Source: an archaeon (GTDB lineage Archaea > Thermoproteota > Nitrososphaeria_A > Caldarchaeales > Wolframiiraptoraceae). Taken from it: a stretch of DNA of 6,303 nt. Shown piece after piece: positions 1 to 5,492 of the stretch; positions within the stretch are counted from its first letter, which is position 1, and the number at the start of each line of letters is the position of its first letter. The stretch covers positions 1 through 6,303 of the forward strand of contig JAPDJZ010000047.1 in assembly GCA_029258815.1 (NCBI GenBank), in the 5' to 3' direction. Position numbers and translations under genes: made by a program. Under the pieces are notes generated by a model. It saw only the letters and a program-made list of their open reading frames with translations, searched no databases and was not told the DNA's origin.

Positions 1-2203
1 TGAAACGATCTTCGGGGTGACGAACATCTGGGTTCACCCGGCTGGAGAATACGTCCTGATAGAGGCGGACGGAAAGAGGCTGATAGTTTCGAGGGAAGCC
101 GCGGAGAAGCTCAGGCATCAGCTAAAGGTCAAGACGCTGAAGCGGATAAGCTCGGAGGAGCTGATAGGGAAGTTCGCGGAAACGCCTCTCACGGGGGTCA
201 AGACCCCGATCCTCCCAGCGGACCTCGTCGACCCAAGATTCGGATCAGGGGTCGTCTACAGCGTTCCAGCCCACGCTCCCTACGACTACGCCGGCGTGAT
301 CGCTTTGAAGAATGATGAGAAGCGGCTTGAGAGGTATGGGATAAGGGATCTCGTGAACTCGATCAAGCCCATATCGATAATAAGGGTTCCAGGCTACGGA
401 GAGTATCCCGCGGTCGAGGAGGTTGAGAGACTCGGGATAACGTCAGATACTGATCCCAGGCTCGAGGAGGCGACGAAAACGATCTACTCGAAGGAGTTTC
501 ACAGCGGGGTTCTGAAGGATAACTGCGGAGAATATTCTGGTAAACCCGTCGCGGAGGCGAGAGACCTGGTCAAGGAGAGGCTGATAAAGCTAGGCCTGGG
601 CGGGGTAATGTGGGAGCTTCCCGAGAAGGTCGTCTGCAGATGCGGGACCGAGACCGTCGTCAAGATAGTTGAAAATCAGTGGTTCCTGAGATACTCGGAT
701 CCGGAGTGGAAGAGGAGGGTTAAGGAGCACATCATGGAGATGAGCATCTACCCGGAGGAGGCTAGGCAGTGGTTCCTGAACGTGGTCGATTGGCTGAGGG
801 ACTGGGCGTGCGCTAGGAAGACCGGGCTCGGGACTAGGCTTCCATGGGATCCCGAGTGGATAGTCGAGACCCTAAGCGACTCGACGATCTACCCGGCTCT
901 CTACACGATAAGCAAGTACCTGAACCTCGGAATAGTTAAGCCGGATCAACTCACCCCCGAGGTCCTCGACTACGTCTACCGGGGCGAGGGCGACCCCTCC
1001 GAGCTATCGAGGAAAGCGAGCTTGGACGAGAATATTCTAAGGCGGATGAGGGAGGAGTTCCTCTACTGGTATCCCGTCGACATGAGGATCTCGGCGAAGG
1101 AGCTGGTCCCGAACCACCTAACCTTCTACATATTCCAGCACGTCGCTATCTTCGAGCCCAGGCTCTGGCCGAGGGGGATCGGGGTGAACGGCATGGTTAA
1201 GATAGAGGGAGAGAAGATGTCGAAGAGTAGGGGGAACTTCATACCCCTCAAGAAGGCGATAAAGCTCTATGGAGCGGACGCGACCCGGGCAACCCTACTC
1301 CTAGCGGCCGAAGACCTAGACGACCCCGACTGGAGAGATAAGAACGCGAGGGAGGTTAGGAGCATGCTGGAGACCCTGCTGAGAATATGCCGAGAAGTCT
1401 CCTCAGCTCAGTCCTCCAACCAGACCGAGATGGATCCATGGCTACTCTCAACCCTACAGAGGAGGATAGAGAGAATAACCTCAGCGATGGAGGTCTTGAA
1501 GACTAGAACGGCGATCTCGGAAGCCCTATACGGATTATACAACGACTGGAAATGGTATCTTAGGAGAACCGGGGGCGTGATCGGAGAGGCGGCGAGAAGC
1601 TTCGTTGAAACTTGGATTAAGCTATTAGCCCCGTTCATACCGTTCACCGCGGAGGAGTGCTGGAGCATATTGGGGAAGGAGGGCTTCGTATCGCTGGCAC
1701 CATGGCCTAAGCCGGACGAAGAGCTCGTAAACGGGGAGAGGGAGCTCGAGGAAGAGATTCTAGCGAGGCTCATGGACGACATCAGAAGCATAATCGGGGT
1801 CTATGGTAAGAGCCCTGAAAAGGTGATCCTCTACGTTGCGGCAAACTCGAAGAAGAAGATCTTGGATAAAGCTTTAGAGCTTATGAGCTCGAAGCCCAAG
1901 AACCCGATGGGCGAACTTATCAAGTGGATGATCTCCCAGAAGCTAGCTCAACCCAAGAAAGCGCCAACCCTAGCAAAGCTGATACTCGACATGCTCGCGG
2001 CGTACACATCAAGCTACGAGCCCGAAGTCGTGAGGAGGGTTGCGGAGAACGAGCTTACGATATACCGAAAGGCAGCGGAATTCCTCGAAAGAGAATTTAA
2101 CGCGAAGATCGAGGTATACCGAGAAGGGGAGAAAGATGTGTACGATCCGAGGGGGAAGGCTTCATCCGCCCTACCGCTGAGACCCGGAGTATACGTCGAA
2201 TAA
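1..2203 (+). CDS. leuS: Leucyl-tRNA synthetase, archaeal type (5' end lies outside the window)
   Basis: Class Ia synthetase that charges tRNA-Leu with leucine in the cytoplasm. The frame is open to the left edge (first whole codon at position 2, reading ETIFGVTN), so the GTG at 17 is an internal valine and not a start. Roughly 230 N-terminal residues, including the HIGH motif, are missing; archaeal LeuRS is usually about 950 residues and 733 are seen here. Visible in order: the rest of the CP1 editing domain with GVVYSVPAHAPYDY (its Asp codon at 284-286 matches the conserved editing Asp), a CRCG patch near 635-646, the return to the catalytic core (DWACARKTGLG, LSDSTIY), KMSKS at 1214-1228, the helical anticodon-binding domain, and the archaeal C-terminal domain ending PLRPGVYVE, the tail that contacts tRNA-Leu in archaeal enzymes. 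The C-terminus is intact (TAA). The next gene starts 6 bases later, suggesting one transcript. Identification is very secure. Confidence 0.97.
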   Translation, partial: ETIFGVTNIWVHPAGEYVLIEADGKRLIVSREAAEKLRHQLKVKTLKRISSEELIGKFAETPLTGVKTPILPADLVDPRFGSGVVYSVPAHAPYDYAGVIALKNDEKRLERYGIRDLVNSIKPISIIRVPGYGEYPAVEEVERLGITSDTDPRLEEATKTIYSKEFHSGVLKDNCGEYSGKPVAEARDLVKERLIKLGLGGVMWELPEKVVCRCGTETVVKIVENQWFLRYSDPEWKRRVKEHIMEMSIYPEEARQWFLNVVDWLRDWACARKTGLGTRLPWDPEWIVETLSDSTIYPALYTISKYLNLGIVKPDQLTPEVLDYVYRGEGDPSELSRKASLDENILRRMREEFLYWYPVDMRISAKELVPNHLTFYIFQHVAIFEPRLWPRGIGVNGMVKIEGEKMSKSRGNFIPLKKAIKLYGADATRATLLLAAEDLDDPDWRDKNAREVRSMLETLLRICREVSSAQSSNQTEMDPWLLSTLQRRIERITSAMEVLKTRTAISEALYGLYNDWKWYLRRTGGVIGEAARSFVETWIKLLAPFIPFTAEECWSILGKEGFVSLAPWPKPDEELVNGERELEEEILARLMDDIRSIIGVYGKSPEKVILYVAANSKKKILDKALELMSSKPKNPMGELIKWMISQKLAQPKKAPTLAKLILDMLAAYTSSYEPEVVRRVAENELTIYRKAAEFLEREFNAKIEVYREGEKDVYDPRGKASSALPLRPGVYVE

Positions 2204-2209
2204 CGCGCC

Positions 2210-2896
2210 ATGCATCGGGTGATTAGAATAAGCGTTTTGAGGGAGGCGCGGAAAGATCTAAAATACCTCTTGAATCGAGGCTATAACAAGCCTTCAGCGC
2301 TCAAGCTCGTCGGAGACAGATATCAGCTTAACAAACCCGAGAGATCCATTTTATTTAGGTCCGTGTTCTCGGATCGGGAGGCCGAGATCATAAGGTCTAA
2401 GCGGATCGGCGTAGGCGAGCTTAGGGGGAGGAGGCTGCTCGTAGACGGCTTCAACGTCCTGAACACGGTCGAGGCGATCCTAAGGGGCGAGCCCCTGATC
2501 CTCTGCGATGACGGCGTTCTAAGGGACTTCGCCGAAATCCACTCAAAGTATAGGTTTAGTGAGCTAACCGGGAAAGCCCTAAAGCTCATATTGGATTTCC
2601 TGAGGAGGGCCGGCGTATCCGAGGTCGAGGTGCTCTACGAGGGGCAGATTAGCAGAAGCGGGGAGGTAGCCGCCTTAACGAGGAGGATTATGGCTGAGCT
2701 GGCAGTCGACGGGGAGGCGAGAACCGCGAAGACCGTGGACTCGATCCTCTCCCGATCTCACGACGTAATCGCGACGAGCGACTCCGCGATCCTGCTAAGG
2801 TGCAGAAGCTTCATAGACCTGCCCGGAAGCCTGGAGGTCTCCAGGGGGATAGAGCTGATTAAGCTGACGAATAGCTGCCCTCAAGCCCGATCCTAA
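2210..2896 (+). CDS. DUF434/DUF5616 (COG2454-like) protein, possible PIN/NYN-like nuclease
   Basis: Conserved archaeal protein of unknown function, 228 residues, predicted soluble. The N-terminal part (about residues 10-65) matches my memory of DUF434: a basic helical segment with NRGYNK, ALKLVGDRYQL and an ER pair. The second part (about 74-220, DUF5616-like) opens with a hydrophobic strand, LLVDGFNVL, followed by DDGVLRD (100-106) and later VIATSDSAIL (187-196). A strand ending in D-G-x-N and a late T-S-D strand is how NYN/PIN-fold nucleases place their metal-binding acids (here D79, perhaps D106 and D191). That nuclease reading is my inference, not an established function. The ATG lies 6 bases after the leuS stop with no clear Shine-Dalgarno sequence, so it is probably translated from the leuS transcript by coupling. 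The 3' end overlaps a convergent gene by 38 bp. Family assignment is fairly sure; function is open. Confidence 0.85.
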   Translation: MHRVIRISVLREARKDLKYLLNRGYNKPSALKLVGDRYQLNKPERSILFRSVFSDREAEIIRSKRIGVGELRGRRLLVDGFNVLNTVEAILRGEPLILCDDGVLRDFAEIHSKYRFSELTGKALKLILDFLRRAGVSEVEVLYEGQISRSGEVAALTRRIMAELAVDGEARTAKTVDSILSRSHDVIATSDSAILLRCRSFIDLPGSLEVSRGIELIKLTNSCPQARS

Positions 2897-3413
2897 CGAC
2901 CCCGAAACCCGCGACCTCAAACTCGAGCATACTAGGTCTCTCGGCAGCCGGAACGACGAAGATAAGATCTCCTCGAATAGACTCGCCGGGGGCGATTACG
3001 CAGGCGTCGGGAAGCTCGGAAAACTCGACGAACTCCGCGAGAACCTCTCCGCTCAGCGCCTCCACGGGAATGGGCTTAAGCTCGGCGAGTCGAGCTCTAG
3101 GGTAAGCCCCGCGGTCGGTTATCAGCCTGAAACCCCGAGCCCTAAACAGCTCGCCGTAATCGCCGCCCGCGTTAACGGCTTCGAGATTTACGAGAACGAA
3201 CTTGAAGCCCTTCTCAGCGCGATAAAACGTTAAGCCGCAGCAAGACCTGAGCTTAAGATACTTGGCCTCAACGACCCCACGAGCGGTGATAACCCATCCA
3301 TCGACCTCAATCGGGGATCCGATCACGTAGCCGGCAGGCGGGAGGGCTAGGTAGATGGAAGCGGCCAGAGCGATGGCCGAGGCGACCGCAGCGAGCCTAA
3401 GCGCGCCGGCCAT
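2859..3413 (-). CDS. Small membrane-anchored or secreted DUF4352-like protein
   Basis: Protein of 184 residues from the ATG at 3413. A TTG two codons upstream (3419) is also open, but a GAGG at 3421-3424 lies 7 nt before the ATG and only 1 nt before the TTG, so I prefer the ATG. Residues about 4-27 are Ala/Leu-rich and hydrophobic with an Arg near the front: a signal peptide or single N-terminal anchor, placing the rest outside the cell. The remainder looks like one beta-sandwich domain: GFKFVLVNLEAVNAG followed by PGESIRGDLIFVVP resembles the DUF4352 pattern (a well-conserved strand with an N-x-G turn, then 'G..v.G.l.F.VP'). Cys58-Cys59 and Cys138 could form a disulfide. Similar domains occur in many archaeal and bacterial surface proteins without a defined job. 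It lies 75 bp downstream of dph6 on the same strand and may be co-transcribed or use its own weak promoter. The gene is likely real; domain naming is moderate. Confidence 0.72.
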   Translation of the reverse strand: MAGALRLAAVASAIALAASIYLALPPAGYVIGSPIEVDGWVITARGVVEAKYLKLRSCCGLTFYRAEKGFKFVLVNLEAVNAGGDYGELFRARGFRLITDRGAYPRARLAELKPIPVEALSGEVLAEFVEFSELPDACVIAPGESIRGDLIFVVPAAERPSMLEFEVAGFGVVRIGLEGSYSSA

Positions 3414-3420
3414 GGCCAAG

Positions 3421-3424
3421 CCTC
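3421..3424 (-). promoter_or_regulatory. Ribosome binding site deciding the start of the DUF4352-like gene
   Basis: GAGG on the minus strand lies 7 nt before the ATG at 3413 but only 1 nt before the alternative TTG at 3419. Normal archaeal spacing therefore favours the ATG, making a 184-residue product. Confidence 0.45.
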
Positions 3425-3451
3425 AATAAGGACCCATACCGGAGAGAATAG

Positions 3452-3460
3452 AAATCTTAT
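3452..3460 (-). promoter_or_regulatory. Weak TATA-like box upstream of the DUF4352-like gene
   Basis: ATAAGATTT on the minus strand is the only AT-rich patch in the 75-bp gap after dph6. A start near 3430 would give a leader of about 17 nt that still contains the GAGG site. The match is poor, and the gene may simply be read from the dph6 promoter. Confidence 0.25.
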
Positions 3461-3488
3461 GCCCAGCCGCGGCGCCGAGCCTCGCCCC

Positions 3489-4151
3489 TTAACCCAGCTC
3501 AGCCCGCTCTATCAGTATCTCTCCCTCGCTCTCCCGAACGATCTTCGAGTACTTCAGAATCCTTATCTCGCGCTTGAACATGGGCATCCAGGTAACTAGG
3601 GTCTCGTACTCGCCCCCCTCCCCCGACAGGTTCGCCCCGATCCTCCTAAGGTATTCGACGAACTCTTCATCGACGAATCTTCCTAGGAATCTTTCTTCGA
3701 ACGGGTAGACGGCCAGCCGCGTTATCAAAGCCTTGAACCCGCATGACAGAATTCTCTCCATAAGCCTCTCCTCGTCCATAAGCCAGAGCGGGTTGAAGCA
3801 CCGGAGTCCCAGCTCGCCGCACACCCGCCGAAAGCGCGTCGCCTGATAAACCGACTTAACGGCCCCGGTAACGGCTCCCTCGACGCCGTACTCCTCCCTA
3901 GCCAGCTCCAAGGCTTCGCGAAGGGCCCGAACCTGTTCCTCCTCACGATCCCCGCTCTCAACGCATATCATCGGAAGCTCTAGGGCCTCGGCCTGAAGAT
4001 CGGCTAGGTCGGATGCGGGGTAATGGAAGAGGGCGCTCTCGGAGCTCTCCGGCCGGATATTCACCAAGCATGCAACCCGAAAAAGCCTCGAAGCCTCAAG
4101 AAGCGCGAGGTTAGAATCCTTCCCACCCGAATACAGAACGCATACGATCAT
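3489..4151 (-). CDS. dph6: Diphthine--ammonia ligase (Dph6/DUF71 family ATP pyrophosphatase)
   Basis: Member of the N-type ATP pyrophosphatase family (COG2102, ATP_bind_4). In archaea and eukaryotes this enzyme is assigned the last step of diphthamide synthesis, ATP-dependent amidation of diphthine on the conserved histidine of elongation factor 2. The 220-residue length is normal. Residues 8-13 are SGGKDS, the PP-loop that binds ATP. Residues 95-105 carry the family's TGAVKSVYQ-type segment, then PLW at 121-123, and 177-184 contain GEGGEYET, the C-terminal signature of the DUF71 group. All key motifs are intact. The ATG at 4151 has no Shine-Dalgarno sequence, and a TATA-like box at 4182-4189 predicts a leader of only about 7 nt, so translation is probably leaderless or nearly so. 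It is divergent from tRNA-Arg. Other DUF71 paralogues of unknown role exist in archaea, so the substrate rests on family membership. Confidence 0.9.
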   Translation of the reverse strand: MIVCVLYSGGKDSNLALLEASRLFRVACLVNIRPESSESALFHYPASDLADLQAEALELPMICVESGDREEEQVRALREALELAREEYGVEGAVTGAVKSVYQATRFRRVCGELGLRCFNPLWLMDEERLMERILSCGFKALITRLAVYPFEERFLGRFVDEEFVEYLRRIGANLSGEGGEYETLVTWMPMFKREIRILKYSKIVRESEGEILIERAELG

Positions 4152-4181
4152 CCAGCCGAGTAGGCTAGAAGAGCGGCAACC

Positions 4182-4189
4182 GATAAACC
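4182..4189 (-). promoter_or_regulatory. TATA-like box of dph6
   Basis: On the minus strand this reads GGTTTATC, centred about 34 nt before the dph6 ATG. With the usual 26-27 nt spacing, transcription would begin near 4158 and leave a leader of about 7 nt, in line with the absent Shine-Dalgarno sequence. A second AT-rich palindrome, TTATAA at 4221-4226, lies between the two divergent genes and could be an alternative box for either side. Confidence 0.4.
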
Positions 4190-4242
4190 TTCCCTAAACC
4201 AAGCCGGGCTTAACGCCGAATTATAATCGCGGAGAGAAGGCA

Positions 4243-4249
4243 TTAAATA
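4243..4249 (+). promoter_or_regulatory. TATA box of tRNA-Arg
   Basis: TTAAATA is centred at 4246, 26 nt before the first tRNA base at 4272. That is the usual archaeal distance from TATA box to transcription start, so the transcript may start at or very near the mature 5' end. The purine-rich GAGAAGG just upstream could be the BRE. Confidence 0.6.
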
Positions 4250-4271
4250 CCGTGCCTTTAACCGCAGATAT

Positions 4272-4346
4272 GGGCCCGTAGCTCAGCCTGGATAGAGTAC
4301 CGGCCTTCTAAGCCGGGGGTCCGGGGTTCGAATCCCCGCGGGCCCG
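4272..4346 (+). tRNA. tRNA-Arg (anticodon UCU)
   Basis: A 75-nt cloverleaf folds without mismatch. The acceptor stem GGGCCCG (4272-4278) pairs with CGGGCCC (4339-4345), with discriminator G4346. The D-stem is GCTC/GAGT with one G-U pair. The anticodon stem is CCGGC/GCCGG (4300-4304/4312-4316) with loop CTTCTAA and anticodon TCT at 4307-4309. The variable loop has 5 nt, the T-stem is CGGGG/CCCCG and the T-loop is TTCGAAT. The D-loop has the A20 and the anticodon has the C35 that are known arginine identity elements. There is no intron and CCA is not encoded. It reads AGA, and AGG by wobble, the Arg codons heavily used in this window. The GC-rich stems suit a thermophile. A TATA box lies about 26 nt upstream. 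Confidence 0.97.
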
Positions 4347-4349
4347 CTC

Positions 4350-5390
4350 CTACACCCTTATCTTCGCCCTTAGCCTTGGGCTTTCCAAGACCTCTGGGTT
4401 TAGTATCCAGAGGGGTTTCTCCCCTCTCAGGATTCTCAGGGCCTCCTGTATCGAGTATTCGTCCATCCGCTTATAGCTCGAGATCGTTCCCGAGCCTATG
4501 TGCGGGGTTAGGATCACGTTTCCGCGTCTTAGGATCGGGTGGTCGGCCGGGATCGGCTCCGGATCGAATACGTCTAGGGCTGCCGCCTTTAGGATGCCGC
4601 TTTCCAGCGCCCAGAGTAGCGCGTCCGGGTCTATTATTCCCCCTCTAGCGGTGTTCACGAGGTATGCTCCCGGCTTCATCTTCTCGAACGCCCTTCTATC
4701 GAGCATGCGCCGGGTCTCCGGGGTTAGGGGAGCGTGGATTGTTATTATATCGGATAGCGCTAGAAGCTCTTCCAGGCTTCCGGCCCGATCCGCCCCGAGC
4801 GCCCTGACCACCTCCCCGGAGACGTATGGGTCGTAGACGATTATCCTCCTGGGTTTGAGGGGCTTTAGGAGCTCTAAAACCCTCAACCCTATGTTCCCCA
4901 ACCCTATTATCCCGACGATCTTCTCCTCGATCCGCTCGCCCACCAGCTCCCTCAGCCCCTCCACGTCCCCCTCCTCCCACCTACCCTCCCTCACATAGCT
5001 ATCCGCGGCCGGGATTCTCCGGAGAAGGCTTAAGATCAGGGCTATCGTATGCTCCGCGACCGAGTCCCTCAACACGTAGGCTGGAAGCCTCGAGGCTATC
5101 ACCCCCTCCCTCGTCGCGTCCTCCAAGACGACGTTATCGTATCCAACCCCCCATCTAATGACGGCCTTAAGCCTGGGAAGCCTCGCGAAGAGCCTCCGGT
5201 CGTAGATCGGAGTCGACCCAGCTATCACCACGTCTAGGTCGGCGAGCTTCCCGGCAGCCTCCTCCGGCTCTTCGCGCGGGTCGATCGATAGCTTGATGAG
5301 CTCGGCGCCGGAGCTCCTTACGAGCTCCGATGGATCCCTGAATTCTCCGAAGAGGGGGACGTTCACCACCCCTATCCGCGCGGCCTCCAT
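4350..5390 (-). CDS. D-isomer-specific 2-hydroxyacid dehydrogenase (NAD-dependent, no ACT domain)
   Basis: Cytoplasmic oxidoreductase of the D-2-hydroxyacid dehydrogenase family, interconverting a 2-hydroxy acid and a 2-keto acid with NAD(H). The order is typical: N-terminal half of the substrate domain (1-105, with RWGVGYDNV at 79-87), Rossmann domain (about 106-300) with GLGNIG at 163-168 and an Asp (D187) after the second strand that favours NAD over NADP, then the C-terminal return. The catalytic set is complete: Arg249 in NTARGG, Glu278 in DVFDPEP and His297 in LTPHIGS. At 346 residues it lacks the C-terminal ACT regulatory domain of long phosphoglycerate dehydrogenases, so 3-phosphoglycerate, hydroxypyruvate/glyoxylate and other 2-keto acids are all possible. 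The CtBP-like VIRWGVGYDN stretch does not decide between them. The ATG at 5390 has GGTGAGG only 1 nt upstream, too close to work as a Shine-Dalgarno, so a leaderless start is likelier. Its TAG stop lies 3 bp from the convergent tRNA. Confidence 0.93.
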   Translation of the reverse strand: MEAARIGVVNVPLFGEFRDPSELVRSSGAELIKLSIDPREEPEEAAGKLADLDVVIAGSTPIYDRRLFARLPRLKAVIRWGVGYDNVVLEDATREGVIASRLPAYVLRDSVAEHTIALILSLLRRIPAADSYVREGRWEEGDVEGLRELVGERIEEKIVGIIGLGNIGLRVLELLKPLKPRRIIVYDPYVSGEVVRALGADRAGSLEELLALSDIITIHAPLTPETRRMLDRRAFEKMKPGAYLVNTARGGIIDPDALLWALESGILKAAALDVFDPEPIPADHPILRRGNVILTPHIGSGTISSYKRMDEYSIQEALRILRGEKPLWILNPEVLESPRLRAKIRV

Positions 5391-5414
5391 GCCTCACCCA
5401 TCTAGCGAGCTCGG

Positions 5415-5421
5415 GTTAATC
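5415..5421 (-). promoter_or_regulatory. TATA-like box of the 2-hydroxyacid dehydrogenase gene
   Basis: On the minus strand this reads GATTAAC, preceded by CGAAAA as a possible BRE. Its centre is about 28 nt before the ATG at 5390, which predicts a leaderless mRNA. The alternative is the palindromic TTTAAA at 5441-5446, which would give a leader near 30 nt. Confidence 0.35.
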
Positions 5422-5439
5422 TTTTCGGCTCAAAAAACC

Positions 5440-5447
5440 TTTTAAAT
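5440..5447 (+). promoter_or_regulatory. TATA box of the speD-speE operon
   Basis: TTTTAAAT is centred at about 5444 and predicts a start near 5470, leaving a 20-25 nt leader that includes the G-rich ribosome binding site at 5477-5485. A second AT-rich patch at 5456-5464 (ATTTTTAAG) would start the mRNA near 5486 and lose that site, so the first is preferred. Its TTTAAA core is a palindrome and could serve both directions. Confidence 0.42.
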
Positions 5448-5481
5448 TCTTTTGCATTTTTAAGTCCGGCTCTTCCGGGGG

Positions 5482-5485
5482 GGAG
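5482..5485 (+). promoter_or_regulatory. Ribosome binding site of speD
   Basis: GGAG at the end of a run of seven G (5477-5483) sits 7 nt before the TTG at 5493 but 16 nt before the ATG at 5502. This spacing is the main reason for choosing the TTG start. Confidence 0.5.
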
Positions 5486-5492
5486 AATCTGA

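Noticed and set aside
1408..1791. Minus-strand open frame of 127 codons inside leuS
   Set aside because: It is Ser/Leu-rich, antisense to the conserved anticodon-binding domain, and has no motif or promoter.
17..2203. GTG at 17 as the start of a 728-residue gene
   Set aside because: The frame is open to the left edge and reads ETIFGVTN, a conserved internal part of LeuRS, so the true start lies outside the window.
3464..3480. GC-rich inverted sequence (CGGCGCCG and GCCGCGGC) after dph6 as a terminator hairpin
   Set aside because: There is no T-run after it in the direction of dph6 transcription, and archaeal termination depends mainly on T-runs. Short GC palindromes are common in this GC-rich window.
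4376..4836. Two overlapping plus-strand open frames across the dehydrogenase gene
   Set aside because: They are antisense to a well-supported dehydrogenase with all catalytic motifs, have low-complexity Pro/Ser/Gly/Arg composition and show no family resemblance. They are side effects of GC-rich codon use.
5294..5340. Possible C/D-box guide RNA: TGATGAG followed about 37 nt later by CTGA on the plus strand
   Set aside because: There is no internal D'/C' pair and no terminal stem, and it lies antisense in the conserved start of the dehydrogenase gene. Short box matches like this are expected by chance. A TGATGA at 313-318 inside leuS was dropped for the same reason.
5432..5437. A-run (T-run on the minus strand) as a terminator
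   Set aside because: It lies upstream of the dehydrogenase gene between two divergent promoters, where no transcript is expected to end. It is better seen as part of the AT-rich promoter DNA.
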